Shown piece after piece: positions 13,577-23,650 of a stretch of 64,000 nucleotides of DNA. The position numbers and the translations under genes were made by a program. Every line of letters begins with the position of its first letter. The stretch's first letter is position 1. The notes under the pieces are model-generated. The model searched no databases. It worked only from the letters and a program-made list of their open reading frames with translations, and was not told the origin of the DNA. Source of the stretch: Chondrosia reniformis (Eukaryota; Porifera; Demospongiae; Chondrillida; Chondrillidae); NCBI GenBank assembly GCA_947172415.1, contig OX359199.1, positions 6,835,884 to 6,899,883 on the forward strand, read 5' to 3'.

Positions 13577-14308
13577 CTGTAGAGAAAATACACATAAAGC
13601 CTTCCAGAATATTCACCCACTATATGTGCTATGTTAAAATTAGAGTATACCCATTTACAATAGGCAGATTAACGATATTTCAACAGGAAAGACCCATCAG
13701 CTGGTCCACCTGGGTGTCATGATTAATACAAACATGAATAAATAAATAAATAAACATAAGAAAAGTATATTAATACATTAATTTACAATACGGTATAATA
13801 GACTAAAACGTTTTCATTAAACAGATGAAGATTATTAAAAGCTTAGTCAAACATTGAAAATAATGAATAAAATTGAATTGTAACGTAAAATATATTTAAC
13901 ATGGGATGTTATAACAACACAGATGGTGTTCAAAATTGCCCCAAGTATACAACTATATACCACATGGATCATTTGAAGGTGAGCAGAAACTGATATATTA
14001 GGTATATGGCGACCAGAATCATGCGATCTATTGGTATCAGAGCTCGGTCGGTAATACAGCTTAATTGGACACATGCAAAACTCATTAGCATTGTCGTTAA
14101 GATTTCATAGCTCCTCGGATATCGTACGGGTTCGTTCTTGGGAACATTTACTCACTTCGAGCGATCTTCCTCGATATACTTACGGAAACTGTTCAATAAT
14201 GTAGTAGATTTGTCGAAGTTTTGCTGACCAAATTTCGACTCCGTCACGACACCGGCGAAGGCGGAAACGAAGGCAAGAGGGTAACCCTATTAATTTACTT
14301 TCACGAGT
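13577..14308. promoter_or_regulatory. Divergent promoter region, PCGF / SUPV3L1
   Basis: The 732 bp between the two start codons is AT-rich on the PCGF side. It becomes GC-richer from about 14100, with CpG-containing sequence beside SUPV3L1. A PCGF 5' UTR exon and its donor should lie here but were not fixed. An AATA run lies near 13740. Confidence 0.5.
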
Positions 14309-17300
14309 ATGCTAGCAGCGGGCCTATCGCGACGCAGCTTTCTTAATGGCTGTACCCTTTTTAGAAGATGTGAGTATTTTGGCGCATCGCAAGACATCTC
14401 GCTACGTTGCAAGTGGTCATTCGGTTGGAAAGGACTCGCGAGGACCATCCATTCCACCATTTGCAATGCTAAAAGACAAAACGAAAGCATGGTCATTCAG
14501 GAGAACCCTGACATGCCAAGTAAGCAAGTTCATTAACTTTGTAGATTATTTTTGTTATTGAGGGAGATTAGTATTTGAATTGAAATTTCTAATAAAACTG
14601 TTGTAGTCGGAATTTACATGAGATGTAAGCCATCTTTTTGTGTATCATTACCTATCTCTAAATACGTACGTAGAATATTTAAAGAAAATAAATGCCAAAA
14701 TATCTCAAATGAGTAGCTTTTGGTTTTCATGTGGTGGTCATGACTTGAAAGAGGAAGAGTTTGAGGATGCTCAACAGAAGTTTAAGAAATATTTGAATGA
14801 ATATCAACAGCTGGACCCAGAGATCAACGACATTATCATGAGAATTGCAACCAAACAAGGTTGGTAGTCATAGCAACATAGCATAGTCATTGATGTAGTG
14901 ATACTATTTTAGGTAATTTCTTTCTCTTGCAATTGCTCCACAGAAGATGTAGAGGCACTTAGACCTCATTTCTTGGCCTTTGTCAATCAAGGATCACAGC
15001 ATTTGGAAAGACTAAAGCACATAAGTGATCTGTCCAATCCAGCATTCTGGTGGGTATAATGAACGAGTAACAATTAATTAGTGCACAAGGAGGCAAAGTT
15101 TTCATCGGCACTGCAATCTTTAGATACATTTTTCTCCATATTTGTTTGCCTTAATTTGGTGCATTTAGAGAGTGTCTTATTCCTAGTATGATTAATTGGC
15201 TATGAATGTGACCACTGTGAAGGAGTTTGACCACTGTGTGTAGGTTTCCAGCAGCGAGAGATTTGAAGAGAAAGTTTATATTTCATGCTGGTCCTACCAA
15301 CTCAGGAAAGACTCATGAAGCCTTACAAAGGTTTTTCTCCTCCAAATCTGGAGTATATTGCGCTCCCCTGCGCATGCTGGCAGCTGAGATACATCAGAGG
15401 TGTAACAGTGAGGTTAGTATATTTCTTTGAGTGTTAACAAGGAAGATTGGTATTATATTAAGCCAAGCATGTTTTTGACCAATCCAAGAAATACAGAGAA
15501 CATTCCAAAATCCAAATTTTGCAGGGTGTGCCATGTGACCTGCTGACAGGAGAGGAGAAGGTCACTGTAGGAGAGTTTGAGGCGCCGCACATCTCTTGTA
15601 CAGTTGAAATGTGCAACACTGGCAAAGAGAAAACTTGTAAGGCCCTGGGAAATCGGAATCAGACTTTGCTAAACACCTGCTTGCTTGGTGGGGGATTTCC
15701 CTTTTTCCCTTTTATAGATGATGTAGGAATAATTGATGAGGTACAGATGCTTAAGGATAGTGAACGAGGTTCTGCTTGGACTAGAGCCCTTCTTGGCCTC
15801 CCAGCTAGGGAGATACACCTTTGTGGGAGCTCCGCAGCCATCAGTGTTGTCCAGAGAGTGCTTGCTACAACTGAAGAAGAACTGGAGATAAAGATGTATG
15901 ACAGATTGTCCCCACTCAAGGTGTCCAGACGTAGCCTAAGTGAGGACAATCTTGTTAGTTACTTATAGTTGAGTGCATCTCTTAAATTATAAAAGTCTCC
16001 ACTTCAATGGACAGTCGACTACCTAATCTGACCCTTAGTTAGTTGTTAACATGAAGCTTTCTTAGAGGTGACACGCAATGTGTTAATCAGGTTACCTTTC
16101 TTTAGGGCCCACCTGACTGGGCTTCTAATGGACAAACTTGTCCATATAGGGGCTCTGGCTGTGATCTTACAAGTGTAGATTGATAATATTCACCACCAAA
16201 TTTTATGGTACTAGCTGAATGAACAAATGGTCTCATTTGGTTTCAGGAGATGCTTATTCTGATATCAGAGAGGGGGATTGCATTGTTGCTTTCTCTAGAA
16301 AACATATATTTGCTATTAAGCAGAAAGTGGAGTCTGCAACTGGATATCAGTGTGCTGTTGTGTATGGGGGACTGCCTTCCGGTGAGTCTAGCCTTGTGCT
16401 TATCAACCAAGGTACCGTAGCATGCTTTAACATACGTATGTGATGTAGCCACCAGATTAGAGCAATCAAGACTCTTTAATGATCCCAACTCCAACTTCAA
16501 AGTTTTAGTGGCAACTGATGCAATTGGAATGGGATTGAACTTGTAAGTGCTACTGAGTAGTAGTGACTTTGCTTTGCAGGAATATCCTAATGTGTGCAAC
16601 TTGTTTTACAGGAATATTCTAATGTGTGCAACTTGTTTTACAGGAATATCCTAATGTGTGCAACTTGTTTTACAGGAATATCCTAATGTGTGCAACTTGC
16701 TTTGCAGGAATATCCTAATGTGTGCAACTTGTTTTACAGGAATATCCTAATGTGTGCAACTTGCTTTGCAGGAATATCCTAATGTGTGCAACTTGTTTTA
16801 CAGGAATATCCTAATGTGTGCAACTTGTTTTACAGGAATATAAGAAGAATTATATTTCATTCAATTGAGAAGTGGAGTGGTCAAGATATTCTTACATTGT
16901 CCTCCTCCCATTTGAAGCAGATTGCTGGGAGAGCTGGTCGCTATCAATCACAGTTCCCAGATGGTCTGGTCACCACATTTAAGCAAGAAGACTTTCAGTC
17001 GATGAAGAAGCTATTTAGTGTACCTGAAGCAGACATACAAGTATGTATCTCATTGGCAAAGTGGTTGATTGTCTTCAACTAATGTTTGTGTTTTAATAGC
17101 AAGCTGGGTTGAGTCCACAATATGAACAAATAGAATTGTTTGCAAAGTATCTTCCACGGGCCTCTTTTAGTGATATCTTGGTGAGTGTAAAATTGTGTTC
17201 AGCTGAATATGGTATCACTCAAAATGGGGGGATGGTATGGAAATAACATGGCCGTCCTATTCAATATCATACACTATATATGACCCATATATTGTACATA

Positions 17301-18176
17301 TATGTATGTAGGTACTGTTCCACAAGTTTGCCACTCTTGATGGACTGTACTTTCTATGTGACATTGACGATGAAAAGGTGAGGCTGTCTGTATTGAAAGC
17401 TTTTAATATTACTACTTTCAAATATATTTTATGGTTAATGGATTATGGTAGTTAATAGCTGAGAGATTGAAAGGTGTCAATTTGTCCATGTACGACACGT
17501 ACACCTTCTGCCATGCACCCATCTATACCAAAGAAGACATACTACTGGAAGCCATCAGTACTGTGAGCCAGCCCAGGTCACTCACCATTTTAAAGTAATC
17601 TCTACAATAATCTCCATTTTAGTTTGCCAGGATCTATTCAAATAATAAGGCAGTAGGTATAGATACAGTAAAGGATCTCATTAAACAGTTTTCAAATGTA
17701 TCAAATGGCAATTACTTAAAGATGCGACAAAATGAGATAATTCATGAGTTACTGGATTTGTATCTGTGGCTTAGGTAAGTGTGCTATTTATATTCTGCCT
17801 ACAGGTCACATGATGTCACATGACATAATAAAGGTTATGATATCATAGCTAAGTAAGCTATGAGGTTATCTCTATTCAGCATTCATTGATTTGTTTTTAT
17901 CTATACAATACCAGCATGAGGTATCCACTTCACTTCCCCCACCATATCGAGGTGAGGTCACTACAGAAGAAGATTGAGGCATCTATTGGAAGAAGTTTAA
18001 AGGCATCAAGTAAACAAAGAATGAGAAAACCTCAGTCTCAGAGTCTCAAACATTCAAATTCTCAAAAGATAAATCAAGAGGCAGAAAGTATTTTAACAAA
18101 ATTAACACATGGTAGATTAACAGCCTCAGAGAGAACTAGATTGTACAAGTCCATGAGGAAAACAGTTCTTTTTTAG
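14309..18176 (+). CDS. SUPV3L1: ATP-dependent RNA helicase SUPV3L1 (SUV3), mitochondrial
   Basis: Fourteen exons: 14309-14519, 14674-14859, 14944-15049, 15244-15412, 15525-15636, 15718-15939, 16247-16381, 16449-16542, 16836-17040, 17100-17180, 17312-17377, 17452-17562, 17623-17774 and 17915-18176. Phases agree and the product is 703 residues (human 786). The N-terminus is Arg/Ser-rich with few acidic residues, fitting a mitochondrial presequence. Walker A GPTNSGKT is at about 184-191, the DEVQ box at 268-271, [11 protein letters not shown] marks motif V and QIAGRAGR motif VI (440-447). A LYLWLS motif in the C-terminal domain is also conserved. SUV3 works with PNPase to degrade mitochondrial RNA. 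Two oddities: the 81-nt intron at 15637-15717 is in frame without stops, and the acceptor of the exon at 16836 is the last of a tandem array. Confidence 0.95.
16569..16835 (+). repeat. Tandem array of 3' splice sites, 32-bp unit
   Basis: Eight full 32-bp units precede the SUPV3L1 exon at 16836, plus a leading half-unit. Each carries CCTAATG (branch-point-like), a pyrimidine run (CTTGTTTT or CTTGCTTT) and ACAG or GCAG. Nine acceptor-like AGs therefore recur every 32 nt, ending at 16579, 16611, 16643, 16675, 16707, 16739, 16771, 16803 and 16835. Only the last gives an open reading frame into the helicase domain. Confidence 0.95.
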
Positions 18177-18546
18177 ACATCATAAATTTTATAAGCTTAA
18201 GATTTAGCATCTCTCTTATATATACATATATATATGTATTAAAAACCCAATCATATACATAGTAGCATCTGTATGGTATCTTTTGAAAGGATCATCTTTC
18301 AACTTTTAGAGCATCTAAAAACGGCTTTTCTGCTTGGCTGTCAGGTATGGTTTCCTTCTATCTTTACGGACCAACCATTTTCATGGTTCATTTAAGTATG
18401 TATGAACCATTTTACATATATGCACAACCTATAAACAGAATGCATTAAATATACTCAATATAATATTAATATTGAATGTGTGTGCGTGTGTGTACTAGTA
18501 TACATAATACACATAAACAAGATGTATGATTAACAACAGTCAAGTG
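18177..18546. other. Convergent intergenic region (SUPV3L1 and CSNK1A1 3' ends)
   Basis: 370 bp of AT-rich sequence with TA and GT runs between convergent stop codons. It holds both 3' UTRs. No other gene was seen. Confidence 0.6.
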
Positions 18547-21063
18547 TCACTCTCTTCCTTTCTTCTTTGCTTTTGGCCCAGCAGTGTAGTCCATTCCTTC
18601 TTCCTCCTTCTTATCCTCAACTTTCCCGGAAGGAGTCGTCCCTCCTAAGCCCGTAGCCTTCTGCTTGAGTAAAGTCCAGTCAAATGTGTAGTCATATTGA
18701 TGATTTAAAGTGCGAAAGAGGATGCGAAATAGTTGCCTAAGATACATGTAATCTGGCGCCTCTTCAAATCGTAATCCTCTGCAATAATTCAAGTACATTG
18801 CAAATTCAGCTGGGAATCCCTATGAGGTGAAATGTCCAATACACGTAACCTTAAATGAAGATATGAACATACTATATAACTTTAGACTTACTCTACATAA
18901 TACTTCTACGGGTGTAGACATCTTCTTCTCACAAATCTTTTCATATTTTTGCTTCTTTGTGCCAGCCTATAAAACAGTAATAGAGTTGCATTACAGGACT
19001 CAGTTTGTATGTTGGCTAGTGAGGAGATGTGTGTAGGGGAGGGTACTGTGGAGATGTGTGTAGGGGAGGGTAGTGAGGAGATGTGTGTAGGGGGAGGGTA
19101 GTGAGGAGATGTGTGTAGGGGGAGGGTAGTGAGGAGATGTGTGTAGGGGGAGGGTAGTGAGGAGATGTGTGTAGGGGGAGGGTAGTGAGGAGATGTGTGT
19201 AGGGGGAGGGTAGTGAGGAGATGTGTGTAGGGGGAGGGTAGTGAGGAGATGTGTGTAGGGGGAGGGTAGTGAGGAGATGTGTGTAGGGGGAGGGTACTGT
19301 TGGGTGAGCTAACAACACTGGTCTGAGGTACATACTAAGCAAAAGATCTTATGCAGTGTAGTTGGTACCTTTAAGCCCTGCCATGGTAGGCTAGTTCGGT
19401 TAAAATACATTAGTACATATCCCATTGATTCCATGTCATCCCTCCTCCTATATTAGAAGAGAATATTAAACTTTAATATGGCTCCTCACTGGATAGGATC
19501 AATCATTACTACAACATCTCCTAGAATATGCACTGGGAAATATAGGTTATTCTGAAGTGAGTAATTCAACAGTCAGTAAAAATAAATGGCTGACTTTATA
19601 TTATGAAAGTAGTAAATGTAAAATAATAGAAAACATTCAAAACTGACGGCTTTGCACGTACGTACATATATACTAGTACACTTTCAACAACTCACGATTG
19701 TTCTATGCCTAAATGAGCATTGATGCTGGCATATCTTGCTGTTCCTGTAAGGTTTTTATCTTCTCTGTAAGGAATGTGCATTTTAGTACGTGAGTCTCTA
19801 TATTTCTTTGCTAGTCCAAAATCAATAATGTAAAGCTGAGTGAGAGGGGAGGAGAGAGAAGAAACTATATTATTTTTGTTTAGTTTATATACGTATATAC
19901 AGTAAAACCTCTCACATCCAGAAAGTGTGGGACCAAAGGGTGCCCGTAACTCAGATACAGCACTGAATATAACACACTTAAATGTACTATATATATATAT
20001 GTATATGCATAGTTGGACTACATGTTTAAAACTTTGCATTTTCTTTCACACTGCTCTGAATTCGATGCCATCAGAATCTTCTGCTTTACTGTAACTTTAA
20101 AATTAAATCTAGTGCTAAGAATTATGGCAATTCACAGCGAATGACTTGATAAAATGGTCGCTCATATGGAAAACAAATGCCTGGTACACGGAACTGCCTA
20201 GCATGTTAACAAAAGATACTTTCAGACCAATAAACTATTCTAGAAATGAAACTAATCTTTGAAGATTTTGCCCATTTGCTGAGACAAATGCACACTGGCA
20301 GTCATAGTGAATAGTACAGAAGGTAAACCAACCAACCTTATTACAGTGTCTGCCAATCCCCATCAGAAAGTTATCCGGCTTGATATCTCGATGAATAAAA
20401 TGCTTATTATGAACATATTCTATTCTTCCAATCATCTGTAAACGTAGCAAAATGATAAAACCAACTTGATACATGATGTACGTGTTGCTCATTCAAAGGA
20501 CTTCGTAGGCAGATCCTAAATTTAGTAACAATAAAAATGGCCGTTTAATTGTTCACCTGATCCGCGAGCATCAAAACCGTCTTCATTGTAAACCTTCTGG
20601 CACAAAAGTTGAATAAATCCTCTAAACTGGGACCTAACAGTTCCATAACCAGCCAATTGTAATCCTTTTCTGTGCCGTACCATCTAACATATTAGAAATA
20701 ATGTATCTAAAAGCCGATAGAGAAAAGGTAGCCCTAACTTACTTGATCAGCGGGATTCCTACTCCTCCGGCTAAAATTTTGTACAGTTTGGATTCATACA
20801 ATAGCTGGGGATGTCTTGCTTTGACAGACTCCATTTTCACTGCAACTTCCTAATAATAATTCAATCCAACTAATTTCGCCACAGAAAAGTATTAACAAAT
20901 TATTGTTGAAATACGTTACATACTCTCGGTTTACCTCGCCATTTGCAATATTCACGCCTAGATAAATGTCTCCAAAGGATCCAGAACCAACTTTTCTGAC
21001 CAGTCTATATTTACCCGCCACTTGATGCTCCGACTTGCTCCCTCCAACACTTCCAGTTGCCAT
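18547..21063 (-). CDS. CSNK1A1: Casein kinase 1 alpha
   Basis: Eight exons: 21063-20935, 20849-20743, 20683-20557, 20435-20337, 19835-19696, 19447-19369, 18966-18892 and 18819-18547. Phases agree and 342 residues result (human 337). The glycine loop is [10 protein letters not shown], the catalytic loop [19 protein letters not shown] (Asp about 138), and [12 protein letters not shown] follows. [19 protein letters not shown] and [19 protein letters not shown] are CK1-alpha signatures. It is a Ser/Thr kinase of the beta-catenin destruction complex and Hedgehog pathway. The C-terminal tail after WTLLKQKA is short, acidic then Lys-rich, unlike the vertebrate tail. The start codon is 158 bp from that of the divergent TMED gene, so a shared promoter is likely. 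Confidence 0.97.
19016..19300. repeat. Minisatellite, about 27-28-bp unit, about 10 copies
   Basis: A G-rich unit of the form GTGAGGAGATGTGTGTAGGG plus a G/A run is repeated in the CSNK1A1 intron between 18967 and 19368. It encodes nothing; the antisense frame rich in His/Pro/Thr is repeat read-through. The G-runs on this strand could form G-quadruplexes. Confidence 0.95.
19900..19960. mobile_element. pogo/Tigger-like transposon end (remnant)
   Basis: It begins CAGTAAAACCTC and continues into a stretch containing GTGGGACCA. It resembles the sequences at 22273 and 35774. Such CAGTnnAACCTC ends are typical of mariner/pogo-type elements in invertebrate genomes. It lies in a CSNK1A1 intron. Confidence 0.5.
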
Positions 21064-21221
21064 TTCCCTTCAGAACTGATCCAGTCCGCATAAACAGATC
21101 AGTTATATCCTCTTTATTAATATAGCCTGAACACTGGCCCTACAAATCGTTGTAAATCTTAAACACTCGTAATCTGGTTTGAACGGAGAGGCGTGAACAT
21201 GTACGAACCACAAGACGAAAA
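21064..21221. promoter_or_regulatory. 158-bp divergent promoter, CSNK1A1 / TMED
   Basis: The start codons of two divergent genes are separated by 158 bp, with no TATA box on either side. Both genes are broadly expressed in animals, which fits a shared bidirectional promoter. Confidence 0.6.
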
Positions 21222-23096
21222 ATGGCTGCCGTACTCAGGAAATTTCTACGGTCATCGTTTTTCCTCTTTAGCGCATTTATAACGATTAATGCCCTTTATT
21301 TTCATGTGTCTGAAACAGAGTCAAAATGTTTTATAGAAGAAGTTCCCGAAGAAACACTAATAGTTGGTAAGTTGATTAATCAGTGAATCCTTTACTGCAT
21401 TAGACATTAGAAAACTAAACCTTTTCGTATCAATGGTTGGTCGAAACTCTTTTGATTTTACTCAATTTCACTATTTCTTTGTAGGTAAATACAAGATACA
21501 GCTGTTTGATCCAAACGCCAATCAGTGGCTTGAGTCCAGCCCTGGGATAGGAATTCATGTACAGGTATGTGACATTTCCCCTATACAGCTCTTCTTTCTA
21601 AAATATTTGTACTTACCCAGTTTATATATTCAATTTAATTGAGTGTGCAACTCAATCTAGTACAAGTAAAGCTGTATATTATTTAAGTGTACAACTGTAG
21701 ATAAAGTGATAGGGAGTAATTTTAGTTGCGTTCATTATGATAGGTAAGTTTATTGGAGGTATCTGCAACGAAAATCGAGCTAGATTAAACATTTCGACCA
21801 GTATGTCTTGCTCAATCTAGCTCGATTTTCATTGCAGATAGCTCCAATAAACTTATATTAACTAACTTACTTATATTTTAACTGTAGATTAAGGATCCTC
21901 AGAAGAAGGTGATACTATCCAGACATTATGCTGCTGAGGGCAGGTTTACAGTGACATCTCACATGCCAGGGGAACACACAATATGCATTGGTACCAACAC
22001 TACTCGCTGGTATGGAGGAAATAGATTGGTGAGTCTGTGACCAAATTAGGAAGTTCAACTGTACCAGGCTGTAAGTATCTGTCTGTCCCGAAACATTGAA
22101 AGGAGAGACTATGAGACTGAGCTGAGTTATTGTATTTTTCCTGCATGGGTAGACCCATTAGCCAAGGCTAATTTTCATGGGAGCCCAGCATTACACAGAA
22201 AATAACTTGAGAGATACATATATACATTAATATGGCTGAGTTAGGTGTAACCAGATTATCAGTATAAATATACAGTGGAACCTCACAAATGCGACCACCT
22301 TTGGGACCACATTTTTTGGTCTTAATTTTGAGGTGGTCCTAATTCTGAAATTGTTACGTACATGTACACGTAGGAAATATCTGTCAACAAAATGGTGGAC
22401 GCTCGGCTGGCTTTCGTTTTCTACCTTAAAAATAAGCTTTTTCTTCCTTAACGTCGAGCATTGGACCAGTATTATCAGTATAAATATACATAGAAATAAT
22501 GTAATCAATGGGACTACCTTGATATGATAACCTGTTAGGAAGGACTTCAGTCTGAACCTTTTATCTGTCTATTTCTGTGAATTGCACTTTATTTGTTTTC
22601 CTTGTTTGTAGAGAGTACATTTACAACTCAATGTGGGAGAACATGCAGTGGATTATGCAAGGGTAGCTGACAAGGAGAAGTTGACAGAGCTGCAACTGAG
22701 AATTAAACAGCTTCTAAATCAAGTGGATCAGATATCCAAGGAACAAGCCTATCAAAGGGTAAGATAGTATGTGTGATTAGTGATACATCGTTATATATTT
22801 GGTTTTAAGTACTAAAATTCAAAGTTGAATGATGAGACATAAAAGTTTTAATACCAGCTTCAGATTTTGAAGTCCCCAATTTTTTTAAAAAGTACTGTAG
22901 TGTAGTTTTTAATAATTTAGTACTTGATTTATGTCATGTTTTGCAGGTTCGTGAGGAAAGATTCAGATCAACTAGTGAGAGCACTAATGCCAGAGTGTTG
23001 TGGTGGTCGCTTGGCCAAACCCTTATCCTTCTCATCATCGGTGTCTGGCAGATGAGACACTTGAAGAACTTCTTTGAGGCCAAAAAGATTGTATAA
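21222..23096 (+). CDS. TMED9: p24-family cargo receptor, TMED4/TMED9-like (p24 alpha)
   Basis: Five exons: 21222-21366, 21485-21564, 21888-22028, 22612-22758 and 22947-23096. The product is 220 residues. A signal peptide ([20 protein letters not shown]) is followed by the GOLD domain with its two cysteines (SKCFIEE and HTICIGT). A coiled coil (about 145-185), a transmembrane segment ([15 protein letters not shown]) and the tail [13 protein letters not shown] complete it. The diphenylalanine and KKxx signals bind COPII and COPI coats. Such proteins cycle between ER and Golgi and select cargo. The EAKK tail places it in the alpha subfamily; TMED4 versus TMED9 cannot be decided. A 42-bp-arm foldback element is inserted in the second intron. 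Confidence 0.92.
21745..21855. mobile_element. Foldback MITE with 42-bp arms
   Basis: The arms at 21745-21786 and 21814-21855 are inverted copies with two mismatches in 42 bp and a 27-nt loop. The element lies in a TMED intron. It has no coding capacity and looks like a recent hairpin-type miniature transposon. Confidence 0.85.
22273..22350. mobile_element. pogo/Tigger-like transposon end (remnant)
   Basis: CAGTGGAACCTC is followed by GACCACCTTTGGGACC and, further on, the inverse AGGTGGTCCTAATTC. This matches the usual sequence of a pogo-like terminal repeat with a sub-terminal inverted copy. It is in a TMED intron. Confidence 0.6.
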
Positions 23097-23260
23097 ATAT
23101 TCACATGCAAATTTATCCTAAGCACACGATAAACTACTTATGAACGTAAATCTATAGGAGTCATTTCAATATTAAAATTATTAATGCAATAATTATACAG
23201 GTAATAGAGTTATAACTGAGTTCCTTGGAGCAGAAGGTTAGCTGAGAATTACACCAGGCT

Positions 23261-23582
23261 TTAACCTCCAAACGGCAAAATGGCTCCTAAGAGTGTGGGT
23301 GGAGGAAATTCTGGGTCGCTTTGTCCTCTAGTAATACCTGCAGGAGCCATATCATATTACAGTCATGGATATCCTATTAACACGTGTTCAAATGAGCTAA
23401 TCCCTGCTATTAGGCAATGTGCACAGTCTTCTGAGAGATGTATAATCTACGCATACCAAACGGTTAAGTTTACCCAAATAGAGAATTAAGGGAATCCATC
23501 CATACTTCAGAGTAAGACCGCCAAAGCGTAGCACTTTCAATACTCTCGACTTGATTGAGGGCATTTTATTATTACGCAACAT
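23261..23582 (-). CDS. TOMM7: Mitochondrial import receptor subunit TOM7
   Basis: Two exons, 23582-23474 and 23337-23261, with GT-AG boundaries and agreeing phase. They give 61 residues, or 55 if the second ATG (23564) is used, which is the usual TOM7 length. The single membrane segment reads GGLTLKYGWIPLILYLG, the strongly conserved TOM7 core. It is followed by ITRGQSDPEFPPPTLLGAIL, matching the conserved RGxDPxxPxPT region. TOM7 is a small tail-type subunit of the outer-membrane TOM translocase that modulates complex stability and PINK1 import. The second exon is too short to show up as an open frame alone. Its start codon is only 68 bp from that of the divergent LRR gene. Confidence 0.9.
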
Positions 23583-23650
23583 AATATCGTAAACTGAGCA
23601 GCAGCCATATTGTCTCCATGACTAAGTTGTCATGGTAATTGTTCAACAAA
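23583..23650. promoter_or_regulatory. 68-bp divergent promoter, TOMM7 / LRRC27-like
   Basis: Only 68 bp separate the two ATGs (86 bp if TOMM7 starts at 23564). Promoter and both 5' UTRs must fit here or overlap the coding exons. CGTAAACTGAGCAGCAGCCA and a CCATGACTAAG stretch are present; no TATA box is seen. Confidence 0.6.

Noticed and set aside
14607-14624. An 18-nt micro-exon of SUPV3L1 between 14519 and 14674
   Set aside because: It has good boundaries, but including it creates TAA at the next junction; direct joining of 14519 to 14674 keeps the frame.
19016-19342. Minus-strand frame of 108 residues with a repeated HTSPH-type motif
   Set aside because: Minisatellite read-through inside a CSNK1A1 intron.
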